Program-made: the position numbers and the translations under genes | In this document: positions 18,792 through 28,022 of the stretch, piece after piece | Numbering within the stretch: the stretch's first letter is position 1 | Layout: the number at the start of each line of letters is the position of its first letter | Notes under the pieces: model-generated | Database searches by the model: none | Told to the model about the DNA's origin: nothing | What the model saw: the letters and a program-made list of their open reading frames with translations, nothing else | Source of the DNA: Lactobacillus kimbladii | GTDB taxonomy: Bacteria; Bacillota; Bacilli; Lactobacillales; Lactobacillaceae | Assembly: GCF_000970755.1 (NCBI RefSeq) | Contig: NZ_KQ034007.1 | Span: forward strand, 867,485 to 931,484 | Length of the DNA stretch: 64,000 nucleotides | Reading direction: 5' to 3'

Positions 18792-20471
18792 CTATTTTTT
18801 CTCAACTAACATCGGTAAGATCATTGGCCGTCTTTTGGTTTTTGAATATAAAAAGTCTGAAAGGTTATCAACTATTGCATGACGGATCACACTATCTTTA
18901 GGATGATCTACCTTGTCCATCTCAGATTTGATAACGTGATAAATGTGTTTTTGGGCCTGATTAATTAATTCAGTTGATTCCCGCATATAGACAAATCCGC
19001 GACTTAAAACATCTGGACCAGCCAAAACACGTTTGTGTTTGTAGTCAACCGTTGCCACTACAACAACTAAGCCATCTTCAGACAAGACTTGACGGTCATG
19101 AACTACTACATTACCAACATCAGCTGTGCCTGAAGTATCAACATAAACATCACCCGCTGGAATATGACCAGCTATTCTTGACCCTTCAGGACCAAAACAC
19201 ACTACTTCACCGTTTTCAAGAACAAAAGTATTTTCTGCAGGGACGCCTGCTGCTTGTGCTAGTTCAGTATGAATAACTTGCATACGGTATTCGCCGTGAA
19301 CAGGGATCATGTACTTAGGCTTGGTCAAACGGACCATCATTTTAAGTTCTTCCTGACCGCCATGTCCAGAGGTATGAACGTTATTTATTCTGCCATGAAC
19401 AACATTTGCGCCGCCTTCCATTAACTTGTTGATTAAGTGGTTAACGCTTAAAGTATTTCCAGGAATTGGGTTCGATGAAAAAATTACTGTGTCGCCTGGT
19501 TGTAAACTAATTTGCCGATGTGTTCCGTTGGCAATGCGAGAAAGGGCGGCTAAAGGTTCACCTTGAGAACCGGTACATAAAATCATTACTTGTTCTGCTG
19601 GTGTATGGTTAATTTCGTTAGCATCTACAATCAAACCATCAGGAACATTCAAGTAACCTAAGTCAATCCCATTTTGCACACCATTTTCCATACTACGACC
19701 AAAAATGGCAACTTTTCTTCCAGTGTCAATAGCTGCTTCAATGGCAGTTGAAACACGGTATAAGTTAGATGCAAAAGTAGCAAAAATTATTCTTCCGTGT
19801 ATTCCGGTAATAATATCGTGTAAAGATTTAGCAACGAACCGTTCGGATTTAGTAAACTGACTGACTTCAGCATTGGTTGAATCAGATAGTAATGCTAAAA
19901 CACCATCGTTGCCTAATTTTGCTATTCTCTGGAAGTTTGGAGCTGGTTGATTCATAACTGGAGTTAAATCAAATTTAAAATCACCAGTAAAAACGACAGC
20001 ACCTAGTGGTGTATGAACAGCTATACCTAATGTATCAGGAATAGAGTGAGTGGTTCTGAAAAAGGTAACCGTCAATTTCTTAAATTTTAGTACAGTATCT
20101 TCATGTTCTTCATGAAGTTCAGTAGTTCTTAAAATACCATGCTCTTCAAGCTTACCTTTAATTAAAGCTAAAGCAAATGGGGTGGCGTAAACTGGAATTT
20201 CCGGGATTTTTTCTAGTAAGAAGGGGATCCCGCCAATGTGGTCTTCGTGTCCGTGGCTAACAACTAGAGCTTTAATCTTTTTGCGGTTTTTAATTAAATA
20301 AGAATAATCTGAAATCACATAATTAATACCTAGAAGATCATCTTCAGGAAACTTAATACCACAATCCATAATGATGATTTCATCTTGGTATTGTACACAG
20401 TACATATTTTTGCCGATTTCGTGCAACCCCCCGATTGCAACAACAGCAACTTCATTATTTTTAATACGCAC
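18792..20471 (-). CDS. rnjA: Ribonuclease J1
   Basis: A 559-residue metallo-beta-lactamase/beta-CASP nuclease with 5'-3' exo- and endonuclease activity, central to mRNA decay and rRNA maturation in Firmicutes. The active site is intact: HGHEDH at residues 73-78, TTHSIPDTLG, TGDFKFD, SDSTNAE, HTSGHGG and the late metal ligand H392 in IPVHGEY. It starts five bases after rpoY in the conserved rpoY-rnjA operon. Compare the degenerate paralogue at 32.2 kb. Confidence 0.97.
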   Translation of the reverse strand: MRIKNNEVAVVAIGGLHEIGKNMYCVQYQDEIIIMDCGIKFPEDDLLGINYVISDYSYLIKNRKKIKALVVSHGHEDHIGGIPFLLEKIPEIPVYATPFALALIKGKLEEHGILRTTELHEEHEDTVLKFKKLTVTFFRTTHSIPDTLGIAVHTPLGAVVFTGDFKFDLTPVMNQPAPNFQRIAKLGNDGVLALLSDSTNAEVSQFTKSERFVAKSLHDIITGIHGRIIFATFASNLYRVSTAIEAAIDTGRKVAIFGRSMENGVQNGIDLGYLNVPDGLIVDANEINHTPAEQVMILCTGSQGEPLAALSRIANGTHRQISLQPGDTVIFSSNPIPGNTLSVNHLINKLMEGGANVVHGRINNVHTSGHGGQEELKMMVRLTKPKYMIPVHGEYRMQVIHTELAQAAGVPAENTFVLENGEVVCFGPEGSRIAGHIPAGDVYVDTSGTADVGNVVVHDRQVLSEDGLVVVVATVDYKHKRVLAGPDVLSRGFVYMRESTELINQAQKHIYHVIKSEMDKVDHPKDSVIRHAIVDNLSDFLYSKTKRRPMILPMLVEKK

Positions 20472-20476
20472 AGAGA

Positions 20477-20701
20477 CTACTTCTTACTCTCAAAAGTGGT
20501 TAATTTAAAATCGGCATGCTCTTTTTCGTAAGTTAGCGAATTGCCAGCCAATTCTTGGATGAGTTCAATATTATAGGGGGTATTTTCCTCAACCATTGTT
20601 CTTGCGGCCACCATGTTATCGGCCTCAAGATAAAGAGTTTGGGTTGTTTCCCGTCTAGGATTGACAACCTTGTCTTTTTGATACAAAACTTTGTAGATCA
20701 T
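20477..20701 (-). CDS. rpoY: RNA polymerase epsilon subunit (RpoY)
   Basis: A 74-residue small accessory subunit of RNA polymerase found in Firmicutes (formerly DUF1447). The sequence [24 protein letters not shown] and NIELIQEL matches the family closely. RBS AAGGAG precedes the ATG. Its coupling to rnjA by a five-base gap is the standard arrangement and links transcription and RNA decay. Confidence 0.94.
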   Translation of the reverse strand: MIYKVLYQKDKVVNPRRETTQTLYLEADNMVAARTMVEENTPYNIELIQELAGNSLTYEKEHADFKLTTFESKK

Positions 20702-20774
20702 ATTTGTATTCTCCTTATTCAGTTAATAAAACGTTCTAATTTTGGATAACATAAAGCATCCAATAGCTAGTAAA

Positions 20775-20783
20775 ATTCTACCA
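20775..20783 (-). promoter_or_regulatory. Extended -10 promoter for rpoY-rnjA
   Basis: On the minus strand the sequence reads TG-G-TAGAAT, an extended -10, about 75 bases before rpoY. No good -35 at standard spacing is seen. Confidence 0.5.
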
Positions 20784-20825
20784 TACATGCAAAAACAAGT
20801 ATAGAATCAAGTTTTACCAGCTTTA

Positions 20826-20857
20826 TTAAAAAAACCGTCAACACAATAAATGACGGC
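20826..20857 (-). terminator. Terminator after def
   Basis: Minus-strand stem CCGTCA/TGACGG with a ten-base loop followed by seven T. It separates def from the rpoY operon. Confidence 0.8.
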
Positions 20858-20878
20858 TAAAAATCTTTTTTAATAAAA

Positions 20879-21433
20879 TTAATAAATTATTACTGTATCT
20901 TCATCTAATTTAAATGGGTTCTGCTTGTTAATACGGTCATAGAAAAGATGTCCCCGCAAATGCTCAATTTCATGGGATGCAACAATAGCTGGGTAATCTT
21001 TTAAGCGAATGGTCTTTTCTTCACCGGAGACAGTATAGTAATGAATTTTTAATTTGTCAGGTCGTGGCACATAGCCATCAATTACTTTATCAACACTCAA
21101 GCATCCTTCACCTTCGCTCAAGCAAGCTTGCTTGACTGATTCAGATAAAATTTCAGGATTAACAAAAGTTTCCTTAAAGACAATGTCACCTTTGTCATTG
21201 GGAACCAGTAATGAGGCCATTTGAACGCTTTCGCCAACCTGTGGTGCGGCCAAACCAACACCGGCACGCAATTGGTGCTTTTCTGCAATTTTAGGATCTT
21301 GCGAGTTAACTAGATATTCCATCATTTCTTTAGCCAAATTTTGATAGTGTTCGCTTAACGGAAAAGTTAGTGGTTTAGCTACTTTGCGCAATACTGGGTT
21401 ACCGTCACGGGTAATATCTTTCATTAAAATCAA
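20879..21433 (-). CDS. def: Peptide deformylase
   Basis: A 184-residue metallo-enzyme that removes the formyl group from nascent N-terminal fMet. The three signature motifs are present: [13 protein letters not shown] with the metal Cys C111, and HEIEH with H154 and H158 as metal ligands and E155 catalytic. It belongs to the longer Gram-positive type (PDF2). The start is a TTG at 21433 after GAAAGAGTGA. An ATG three codons later is the alternative; family members begin MxxMKDI, which favours the TTG. Confidence 0.95.
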   Translation of the reverse strand: MILMKDITRDGNPVLRKVAKPLTFPLSEHYQNLAKEMMEYLVNSQDPKIAEKHQLRAGVGLAAPQVGESVQMASLLVPNDKGDIVFKETFVNPEILSESVKQACLSEGEGCLSVDKVIDGYVPRPDKLKIHYYTVSGEEKTIRLKDYPAIVASHEIEHLRGHLFYDRINKQNPFKLDEDTVIIY

Positions 21434-21545
21434 TTACATTCACTCTTTCATAAAAGTTTATATTTATATTTGTAACATAAAATAAACTAATTTGTCTGCT
21501 TTTTATTCTATACTAAATTTTTAATTTGAAAAAGAGGGATAAACG

Positions 21546-21644
21546 TTGACCCGTAAACTGTTAGGTGGTAAAATCAATGAGCGTAAATATACAGATATGA
21601 AACACTTCGATCAGCATGTTTTTGACGTGCCGCCGAAACTGTGA
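21546..21644 (+). CDS. 32-aa ORF upstream of typA (leader peptide candidate)
   Basis: A short ORF starts at TTG 21546, seven bases after the strong SD AAAGAGGG (21531-21538), and ends at TGA 21642-21644. The 32-residue product is basic, begins MTRKLLGGKINERKY and ends FDVPPKL. The last codons include tandem CCG CCG (21630-21635), rare in this AT-rich genome. The stop codon lies inside the 5' arm of a perfect terminator hairpin preceding typA. It could be a regulatory leader peptide or a small protein with its own terminator. I recognise no family. A possible promoter is TTGTCT (21492-21497), 16 bases, TAAATT. Confidence 0.6.
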   Translation: MTRKLLGGKINERKYTDMKHFDQHVFDVPPKL

Positions 21645-21662
21645 CCACGTCACAGTTTTTTT
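21636..21662 (+). terminator. Perfect terminator/attenuator hairpin before typA
   Basis: Arms 21636-21645 and 21649-21658 pair perfectly over ten bases with a three-base loop, and a T run reaches 21662. It lies 26 bases before the typA start and overlaps the last codons of the 32-aa ORF, so it is either an attenuator for typA or the end of a separate short transcript. Confidence 0.9.
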
Positions 21663-21687
21663 ATTGAGGAGTGGAGGAGGAATACTT

Positions 21688-23529
21688 TTGTCAGAAAAAA
21701 GAAGAGACGATATTAGGAATATAGCTATCATAGCGCACGTTGACCATGGTAAAACTACTCTGGTTAACCAATTGCTGAAACAATCCGACACTCTCCCTGA
21801 ACATATGGCTTTGGAAGATCGTGCGATGGATTCAAATGATATTGAGCGTGAACGTGGTATAACTATTTTATCTAAAAACACTGCGGTTAAATATGGTGAT
21901 ACAACCATTAATATTCTGGATACTCCAGGACACGCCGATTTCGGTGGTGAAGTCGAAAGAATCATGCATATGGTCGACGGTGCTTTATTATTGGTTGATG
22001 CTTATGAAGGCACTATGCCACAAACTCGTTTCGTACTTAAAAAGGCATTAGAAGCTGGAGTTAAGCCAATTGTTGTTATCAACAAGATTGACCGTCCTGG
22101 TGCTCGTCCTAAAGAAGTTCTTGACGAAGTGCTGGAATTATTTATTGAATTAGGAGCAAACGATGAGCAGCTTGACTTCCCAGTAGTTTATGCATCTGCT
22201 TTAAATGGTACCTCCTCTTATGATCCTGATCCGTCAAAACAGGAAGAAACTATGAACCCTATTTTTGACACGATTATTAAATCAATTCCAGCACCAATTG
22301 ATAATTCTGAGGAGCCTTTGCAATTCCAAATTACGATGCTCGACTGGGATGATTATGTTGGTCGTATAGGTGTTGGCCGTATTTATCGCGGGCGCGTTAA
22401 AGTTGGCGATAATATTACTGTTATGAAACGTGACGGTTCTACCCAAAACTTTAGAGTTACCAAACTATTCGGTTTCTTTGGCTTAAAGCGTAATGAGATT
22501 ACGGAAGCTAAAGCTGGTGATATCATTGCCATTAGTGGTATTAACGATATTTTTGTCGGTGAAACTATTGCTTCAGCCGAAAATCCTGAAGCTTTGCCTC
22601 TTCTTAAGATTGATCCACCTACACTGCAAATGGATTTCGTTGCTAACGATTCACCTTTTGCTGGTCGCGAAGGTGACAAAGTTACTCCTAAAAAGTTGGA
22701 AGATCGTTTAATTAAGCAAACTAGAACCGATGTTTCTTTGAAAGTTGATCCAACCGATCAATTAAACGCTTGGACCGTTTCAGGACGTGGTGAGCTCCAC
22801 CTTTCAATTTTGGTTGAAGAAATGCGGCGTGAAGGTTTTGAATTGCAATTATCAAGACCAAAAGTTATCTACCGTGAAATTGATGGTAAAATGTGTGAAC
22901 CATTTGAAGCAGTTCAAGTAGATACGCCTGACGAATATGTTGGTTCTGTCATTGATTCACTTTCTCAAAGAAAAGGAGAAATGAAGAACATGGCATCTAC
23001 CGGTAACAACCAAACTCGGCTTGACTTCCTAGTTCCATCTCGCGGATTAATTGGCTATAACAATGAATTTATGTCTCAAACTGGTGGCTACGGCATTATG
23101 AATCATAGTTTTGATTCATATAAACCTGTTGTTAAGAATTGGGAACCGGGTCGTCAAAATGGTGCTTTAGTTTCCATTAGCCAAGGTAAGTCAACCACAT
23201 ATTCTTTGCAAACTGTTGAGCAACGTGGTGAATTGTTTATTGGAGCCGGAGTTGAAGTTTATGAAGGAATGATTGTTGGTCAATCCTCTCGTGATCGTGA
23301 TATCGCAGTTAATGTTATCAAAGGTAAAAACCTGACTAACACTCGTGCTGCGGGTAAGGACCATGCTGCAGCTATTAGAACTCCTAAAACTTTAACGCTT
23401 GAAGAAGCCATAGAGTTCTTAAATGATGATGAATATTGTGAGGTAACACCAGATTCAATCAGGTTAAGAAAGAAAATTCTGAACACTTCTGAGAGACAAA
23501 AAGCCGATAAGAGACGTAATAAGAAGTAA
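21688..23529 (+). CDS. typA: Translational GTPase TypA/BipA
   Basis: A 613-residue ribosome-associated GTPase related to EF-G and LepA, important for growth in the cold and under stress and for 50S assembly. G1 is AHVDHGKTT, switch region RERGITI, G3 [12 protein letters not shown] and G4 NKIDRPGA. The C-terminal BipA-specific domain contains [12 protein letters not shown] and GRDRDIAVN-like segments. The TTG at 21688 is chosen as start ([10 protein letters not shown] follows) because GGAGGAGG at 21673-21680 is eight bases upstream. No ATG gives the family N-terminus. Confidence 0.97.
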   Translation: MSEKRRDDIRNIAIIAHVDHGKTTLVNQLLKQSDTLPEHMALEDRAMDSNDIERERGITILSKNTAVKYGDTTINILDTPGHADFGGEVERIMHMVDGALLLVDAYEGTMPQTRFVLKKALEAGVKPIVVINKIDRPGARPKEVLDEVLELFIELGANDEQLDFPVVYASALNGTSSYDPDPSKQEETMNPIFDTIIKSIPAPIDNSEEPLQFQITMLDWDDYVGRIGVGRIYRGRVKVGDNITVMKRDGSTQNFRVTKLFGFFGLKRNEITEAKAGDIIAISGINDIFVGETIASAENPEALPLLKIDPPTLQMDFVANDSPFAGREGDKVTPKKLEDRLIKQTRTDVSLKVDPTDQLNAWTVSGRGELHLSILVEEMRREGFELQLSRPKVIYREIDGKMCEPFEAVQVDTPDEYVGSVIDSLSQRKGEMKNMASTGNNQTRLDFLVPSRGLIGYNNEFMSQTGGYGIMNHSFDSYKPVVKNWEPGRQNGALVSISQGKSTTYSLQTVEQRGELFIGAGVEVYEGMIVGQSSRDRDIAVNVIKGKNLTNTRAAGKDHAAAIRTPKTLTLEEAIEFLNDDEYCEVTPDSIRLRKKILNTSERQKADKRRNKK

Positions 23530-23544
23530 ATAAATTTTTTAAGA

Positions 23545-23577
23545 AGGGCACTCACTGATGAAGTGGTGCTCTTTTTG
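23545..23577 (+). terminator. Terminator after typA
   Basis: Stem built from GGGCAC and CACT against AGTG and GTGCTC, with one bulged T, five-base loop and T run. Two TATAAT boxes follow at 23581-23586 and 23590-23595 and are likely -10 elements for ftsW. Confidence 0.75.
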
Positions 23578-23630
23578 TTTTATAATGCTTATAATAAAGG
23601 TTAATTTATTATAGAAGGAGAGGTCGGCTT

Positions 23631-24818
23631 GTGCGGCAAAAACTTCACCATTTAAATTACAATATTTTCTTGCCCTATATCTTGTTAGTGGTCTTTGGAA
23701 TAGTGATGGTCTATTCCGCTAGCTCGGATATTTTGCTTGTGAATGGGTTTAATCCAGCATTTTACGGTATACGCCAAGCCATGTATGCTTTTTTTGCGGT
23801 TTTTGTTTTTTGTGCTCTCTGCTTTTTTTTAAAACTTAATATTTTCAAGAGTCGGAAGTTTGTCATTTGGTTTCTCGGAATCAGCATTTTATTACTTTTT
23901 TATTTGATTTGCTTGAAAATTTTTAAAGGGTCTGCTGCTGCAGTCAATGGTTCTGTCGGTTGGATTGATTTAAAAATAATTAAGATTCAACCTCTGGAAA
24001 TTGCCAAATTATCCTTGATAATTTATTTAGCTTATTTTTTAGATCGTCATGATGGTTCTTTTAACAAAGGGCAAATTATTCAAAACTTATCAAGACCTGC
24101 AATTTTAGCTGCTTTTATGATGTTTTTGGTTATCCTTGAGCCTGATTTTGGCGGTACCGCTGTTTTGGCAATGATTGTCATCGTCATGTTCTCAGTTTCT
24201 GGTGTTCCCGCTAAGAATGCAGTTTTATGTCTTATTGGTATTGCGGTCGGAGTTTACCTGCTTGTTTTCCTAATCATCAAATGGAATCCTGAATTTTTGC
24301 AAAATAAGTATCAGTATCGTCGTTTTCTTTCTTTTCTGCACCCGTTTGAACTGGAGCAAAAAGGAGGAGCACAACTAGTTAATTCATACTATGCTATCCA
24401 TAATGGTGGTTTATTTGGTGTAGGTCTGGGTAATAGCATGCAAAAAAGAGGCTATCTGCCCGAGCCTTATACAGACTTCATTTTAGCAGTAATTGCAGAA
24501 GAAATAGGGGTTATCGGTGCACTGCTAGTAATTGGTCTAATTTTTTATTTAATTTGGAGTATTATGGAAGTTGGTATTCATGCAAGCTCACAATTCAATG
24601 CTTTAGTATGTTTTGGAGTAACAACAATTATTTTTACACAGACAGTTTTTAATGTGGGTGCTGTACTCGGTTTATTACCCATTACCGGGGTCACGCTGCC
24701 ATTTATTTCCTATGGAGGATCGTCTTTAATAATTTTGTCAGCAGCTATCGGAATTGTGTTGAATATATCAGCAAATGAACGAATTAAAAATGAAGAAAGG
24801 TTTGCAAATGGGCGTTGA
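23631..24818 (+). CDS. ftsW: FtsW-type SEDS peptidoglycan glycosyltransferase
   Basis: A 395-residue polytopic SEDS protein with about ten transmembrane helices, polymerising lipid II with a partner class B PBP at the septum. Typical motifs are VYSASS in helix 1, GSVGWIDLKIIKIQPLEIAKL, EPDFGGTAVL, the large extracellular loop with QLVNSYYAIHNGGLFGVGLGNS and YTDFILAVIAEEIGVIG, and PFISYGGSS. FtsW rather than RodA is inferred from its usual place after typA. The start is GTG 23631 with AAGGAGAGG upstream. Confidence 0.9.
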   Translation: MRQKLHHLNYNIFLPYILLVVFGIVMVYSASSDILLVNGFNPAFYGIRQAMYAFFAVFVFCALCFFLKLNIFKSRKFVIWFLGISILLLFYLICLKIFKGSAAAVNGSVGWIDLKIIKIQPLEIAKLSLIIYLAYFLDRHDGSFNKGQIIQNLSRPAILAAFMMFLVILEPDFGGTAVLAMIVIVMFSVSGVPAKNAVLCLIGIAVGVYLLVFLIIKWNPEFLQNKYQYRRFLSFLHPFELEQKGGAQLVNSYYAIHNGGLFGVGLGNSMQKRGYLPEPYTDFILAVIAEEIGVIGALLVIGLIFYLIWSIMEVGIHASSQFNALVCFGVTTIIFTQTVFNVGAVLGLLPITGVTLPFISYGGSSLIILSAAIGIVLNISANERIKNEERFANGR

Positions 24819-25149
24819 AGAAGATTTAGCTAATAAAAATATTATTCAAAGACAAAGTCTTACTGTTTATTTAAATTCAATTAGTGATCAATATAAATTG
24901 AGACGATATGGTGACATTGTTTATTTTTCTAAAAAATTTGCTTATTGTATTTTATATGTCAATAAAAAAGAAAGTGAGCAAGTATGCCAAGATTTGAATT
25001 CACTTGATTTTGTTAAAAAAGTAGAAAAATCAACTTGGAATCAAATTGATCTTTCCAGCGATCATATTGAAAAGCAAATTACAGAATTAGCCCAAGAAGC
25101 CGAAAAAGCATTACAAGAACGTCAGGAAGATACAGAACAACTATTATGA
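24808..25149 (+). CDS. YlbG-family (DUF2129) protein
   Basis: A 113-residue cytoplasmic protein of the YlbG family, function unknown. The core QRQSLTVYLNSISDQYKLRRYGDIVYFSKKFAYCILYVN is characteristic. The ATG at 24808 (MGVEEDL) with GAAAGG eight bases before is preferred over upstream ATG 24775. It overlaps ftsW by 11 bases and rsmD by four. The ylbG-rsmD-coaD-ylbL order is conserved in Firmicutes. Confidence 0.85.
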   Translation: MGVEEDLANKNIIQRQSLTVYLNSISDQYKLRRYGDIVYFSKKFAYCILYVNKKESEQVCQDLNSLDFVKKVEKSTWNQIDLSSDHIEKQITELAQEAEKALQERQEDTEQLL

Positions 25150-25694
25150 GAATTATTTCCGGAAAGTATGCCAAACGCAATTTATTTACTCTTAAAAGCC
25201 AAATAACAAGACCAACAAGTGACAAGGTTAAAGAATCTCTATTTAATTCGTTAGGTCAATTTTTTAACGGTGGAGCAGTTTTAGATTTATATGGGGGAAG
25301 TGGCGCTCTAGCAATTGAAGCTGTTTCTCGGGGATGCTCTCATGCAGTTATAGTTGACATTAATTATCAGGCCGTTAACGTTATTCGTAAAAACGTAGCT
25401 TTGACAAAAGAGCCTGAACGTTTTTCAATATATAAAATGTCCAGTAATGCTGCTTTGAACAAATTTGCCAAGGGAAAGCAGAAATTTGATCTTGTTTTCT
25501 TAGACCCACCTTATGCTAAACAGAAAATTTCGACGGATATGGCAAAAATGGTTGACCTGGAGTTGTTGAATAATGGGTCAGTAGTAGTGGCTGAAACTGA
25601 TGATCAAACGGCTTTAAAAACAATCAGTAGCTTTCAGCTAATTAAAGAAAAGCACCTGGGTAAAACCATCGTTCGTTTTTATCGAAAGGAATAG
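25146..25694 (+). CDS. rsmD: 16S rRNA (guanine966-N2)-methyltransferase RsmD
   Basis: A 182-residue SAM-dependent methyltransferase that modifies G966 of 16S rRNA during 30S assembly. It has the family start MRIISGKYAKR, the TRPTSDKVKESLFN segment, SAM-binding VLDLYGGSGALAIEA and the catalytic DPPY at residues 120-123. The ATG overlaps the ylbG stop (ATGA). It is followed after two bases by coaD. Confidence 0.95.
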   Translation: MRIISGKYAKRNLFTLKSQITRPTSDKVKESLFNSLGQFFNGGAVLDLYGGSGALAIEAVSRGCSHAVIVDINYQAVNVIRKNVALTKEPERFSIYKMSSNAALNKFAKGKQKFDLVFLDPPYAKQKISTDMAKMVDLELLNNGSVVVAETDDQTALKTISSFQLIKEKHLGKTIVRFYRKE

Positions 25695-25696
25695 TA

Positions 25697-26191
25697 ATGA
25701 GTGTAGCAATATTTCCAGGGAGTTTTGATCCCATCACTAACGGTCATGTTGATATAATTAATCAAGCTGCTGCGATATTTGACAAGGTTTATGTAGTGGT
25801 AATGGTCAATACTGCTAAAAAATATCTTTTTACAAATAAAGAAAGAACAGACTTGATTAATGATGCCGTCAAAGGTCTAAAAAATGTTCAAGTGCTGCTA
25901 AAGCCTGACCAGCTTACTGTTAATGTTGCACATGATTTAGGCGCAAATACAATTATACGTGGCGTAAGAAATACTACAGACTTTTTATTTGAGCAGCAGA
26001 TTGCCGAAATGAATAAAAAAATGGCAAGCGACATAAGTACCGTTTTGCTTTTTACTGAGCCGGAAAATAGCTTTGTTGCGTCCAGTATTATAAAAGAAAT
26101 TGCGCAGTTTAATGGTGATTTTGGCAGTTTCTTGCCGACTAAAGCGGCACAGGCATTGAAAGAAAAAATTGGTTATAGCAAGCATGAATAA
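25697..26191 (+). CDS. coaD: Phosphopantetheine adenylyltransferase
   Basis: A 164-residue nucleotidyltransferase for the penultimate step of coenzyme A synthesis (4'-phosphopantetheine plus ATP to dephospho-CoA). The N-terminus IFPGSFDPITNGH carries the nucleotide-binding T/HxGH element. IRGVRNTTDFLFEQQIAEMN and the ISTVLLFT...SSSIIKEIA block complete the signature. Start ATG 25697 sits directly after rsmD. The stop overlaps the protease gene start. Confidence 0.97.
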   Translation: MSVAIFPGSFDPITNGHVDIINQAAAIFDKVYVVVMVNTAKKYLFTNKERTDLINDAVKGLKNVQVLLKPDQLTVNVAHDLGANTIIRGVRNTTDFLFEQQIAEMNKKMASDISTVLLFTEPENSFVASSIIKEIAQFNGDFGSFLPTKAAQALKEKIGYSKHE

Positions 26192-27230
26192 AGAAAAGAA
26201 AGTGAACAAGAAGTTTTCAAAAACCCGAAAATGGTTACTTATAATTCTGACTTTTTTTCTCGTTTTTATTGGCTTAAATTGGCCAACAAACTATTATATT
26301 GAAATGCCAGGCAGTGCTGTTTCAATTGGTCAATTTGTAAAAAGTGAGGTTAAGCCGCCAAGTAATTTCTATTTAGTGACAGTCAGTGAAACTAGTCAGC
26401 CGGCAACAGTATGGGAATATCTTTTCAGTTTTACCCAAAAACATGCTAGTCGTATTCCAAAGAGTGAATTGCTAGGTAATTCAAATAGCAGCCAATACCA
26501 AGAATTACAGAATTGGTATATGCAAACTAGTCAACAAAATGCAATTTACTATGCGGCCAAAAAGGCGGGACTAAAACCTAAACTGCACTATAAAGGTGTT
26601 TATGTTATGCAGGTGCAAAAAGGCTCAAGTTTTAAAGGCAAATTGCAAGTCGGAGATACTGTCTTAGGTGCTGATGGTCATCAATTTCACTCTACGGAAG
26701 AAATGATCAGTTATTTTCAAAAAAAGAGGATAGGCTCTAAAACGGAAATTAATGTCTTGCGAGAACAGAAAAAAATCAATTTTAAAGGAAAAATTGTTAA
26801 TGTTGAAGGAACTGGCAAACCTGGAATAGGAATACAGTTGGTAGAACATATACAGGTTGAGACAAAACCAAAAGTTACAATCAATGCCGGTGCAATTGGG
26901 GGACCATCAGCCGGATTAATGTTCACTTTGACCAGTTATGAAGTTTTTTCAGGCAAGCACTTAGCTAAAGGTCATAAGATTGCAGGAACTGGGACAATCA
27001 GTCCATCAGGGAAAGTGGGTATGATTGGTGGCGTTGATAAAAAAGTTGTGGCTGCTGATCGTGCTGGTGCTGAAGTCTTTTTTGCACCTGTTGATACAGC
27101 CGGGATGAAAAAAAGTTCAAGTAATTATTTGCTTGCTAAAAAGACAGCCAAGCAAATTGGAACCAAGATGAAAATTGTTCCTGTGCGTACCTTTGAAGAT
27201 GCACTCCATTATTTACAAGAAAATTATTGA
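26184..27230 (+). CDS. Membrane-anchored PDZ-Lon domain serine protease (SepM/YlbL-like)
   Basis: A 348-residue protease with one N-terminal membrane helix (about residues 17-34), an extracytoplasmic PDZ domain (about 125-205) and a C-terminal Lon-type protease domain. The Ser-Lys dyad is S242 in GGPSAGLM and K287 in GGVDKKVVAAD. Relatives process a competence peptide in streptococci (SepM) or control division and DNA-damage checkpoint proteins in Bacillus (YlbL). The substrate here is unknown. ATG 26184 overlaps the coaD stop; a TTG at 26169 is less likely. Confidence 0.92.
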   Translation: MNKEKKVNKKFSKTRKWLLIILTFFLVFIGLNWPTNYYIEMPGSAVSIGQFVKSEVKPPSNFYLVTVSETSQPATVWEYLFSFTQKHASRIPKSELLGNSNSSQYQELQNWYMQTSQQNAIYYAAKKAGLKPKLHYKGVYVMQVQKGSSFKGKLQVGDTVLGADGHQFHSTEEMISYFQKKRIGSKTEINVLREQKKINFKGKIVNVEGTGKPGIGIQLVEHIQVETKPKVTINAGAIGGPSAGLMFTLTSYEVFSGKHLAKGHKIAGTGTISPSGKVGMIGGVDKKVVAADRAGAEVFFAPVDTAGMKKSSSNYLLAKKTAKQIGTKMKIVPVRTFEDALHYLQENY

Positions 27231-27238
27231 TAAATATC

Positions 27239-27269
27239 AAAAAAGTCCAAATGTTTTTTGGGCTTTTTT
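27239..27269 (+). terminator. Terminator between protease gene and comEA
   Basis: Arms 27239-27251 and 27257-27269 pair over 13 bases (one G-T) with a five-base loop, T run at the end. Only 27 bases then separate it from comEA, leaving almost no room for a separate promoter. Confidence 0.82.
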
Positions 27270-27296
27270 GCGTACTTAAAAATAGGAGTTGAAATA

Positions 27297-28022
27297 ATGG
27301 ATTGGGAAAGAATAAAAACATTTATTGATGAGCATAAAACGTATTTTTTTATTGGATTAGCATGTTTAATGGTTGTTTTTTGGTTTGAAGTCAAAAAATC
27401 GAATTCTAATGAAAATATTAATGATTTTAACGATGAAAGTACTGAGCTTTTGCAAAGTAAAAAAGACAGTAATGACGATTTGACTGACAAAACGAATTCA
27501 GGGGAAACAAAAACAGAAAGAATTGCTGCAGCTAAGCCTAAAAGTGTCACCTGTGATATATCAGGTGCCGTTAACCATCAAGGAGTATACACACTTAAAA
27601 GTGGCGCAAGATTAAATGAGCTGATCGCTGCAGCAGGAGGTACTAAAAGCAACGCTCAGTTGAAAAGGGTTAACCGTGCTTTGATATTAGAAGACCAGGA
27701 TAAAATTCATATTCCTTATAAAGGTGAAAAAATTAAAGCAGAGCAAGTAGTAGAATCAGTTTCATCTAGTACCTCTAGCTCGGTTTCCGCTGAAATTAGT
27801 GATAACAAAGATGGCCAAACGACTGCCAGCAATAAAGTGAATATTAATACTGCAAATGTAGCACAATTACAGCAACTTAATGGTATTGGAGAGAAAAAAG
27901 CACAGCAAATTTTTGCTTATCGTCAAAAAAACGGTCAATTTAAATCCATAGAAGAACTAAAACAAGTATCTGGAATTGGAGAAAAAACTTTTGTCGCCCT
28001 TAAAGACCAATTGGAAGTTTGA
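27297..28022 (+). CDS. comEA: ComEA DNA-uptake receptor
   Basis: A 241-residue membrane-bound DNA receptor for transformation. It has a membrane helix at about residues 15-30, a low-complexity linker, an SLBB-type domain (about 80-145, DISGAVNHQGVYTLKSGARL) and two C-terminal helix-hairpin-helix motifs (about 180-240, NINTANVAQLQQLNGIGEKKA) that bind DNA. ATG 27297 follows TAGGAG. It overlaps comEC and appears intact, as does comEC. Whether the cell is competent cannot be told from this window. Confidence 0.94.
   Translation: MDWERIKTFIDEHKTYFFIGLACLMVVFWFEVKKSNSNENINDFNDESTELLQSKKDSNDDLTDKTNSGETKTERIAAAKPKSVTCDISGAVNHQGVYTLKSGARLNELIAAAGGTKSNAQLKRVNRALILEDQDKIHIPYKGEKIKAEQVVESVSSSTSSSVSAEISDNKDGQTTASNKVNINTANVAQLQQLNGIGEKKAQQIFAYRQKNGQFKSIEELKQVSGIGEKTFVALKDQLEV

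Noticed and set aside
18974-19276. 100-codon plus-strand open frame opposite rnjA
   Set aside because: It lies wholly inside the conserved rnjA gene on the other strand, is His/Gln/Leu-rich and has no RBS.
21616-21687. N-terminal extension of TypA from an ATG at 21616
   Set aside because: The extension would translate through the terminator hairpin and does not match the family; the TTG at 21688 has a perfect RBS.
21561-21965. 134-codon minus-strand frame opposite the typA start
   Set aside because: It would run antisense through the conserved GTPase motifs and the terminator; no initiation signal.
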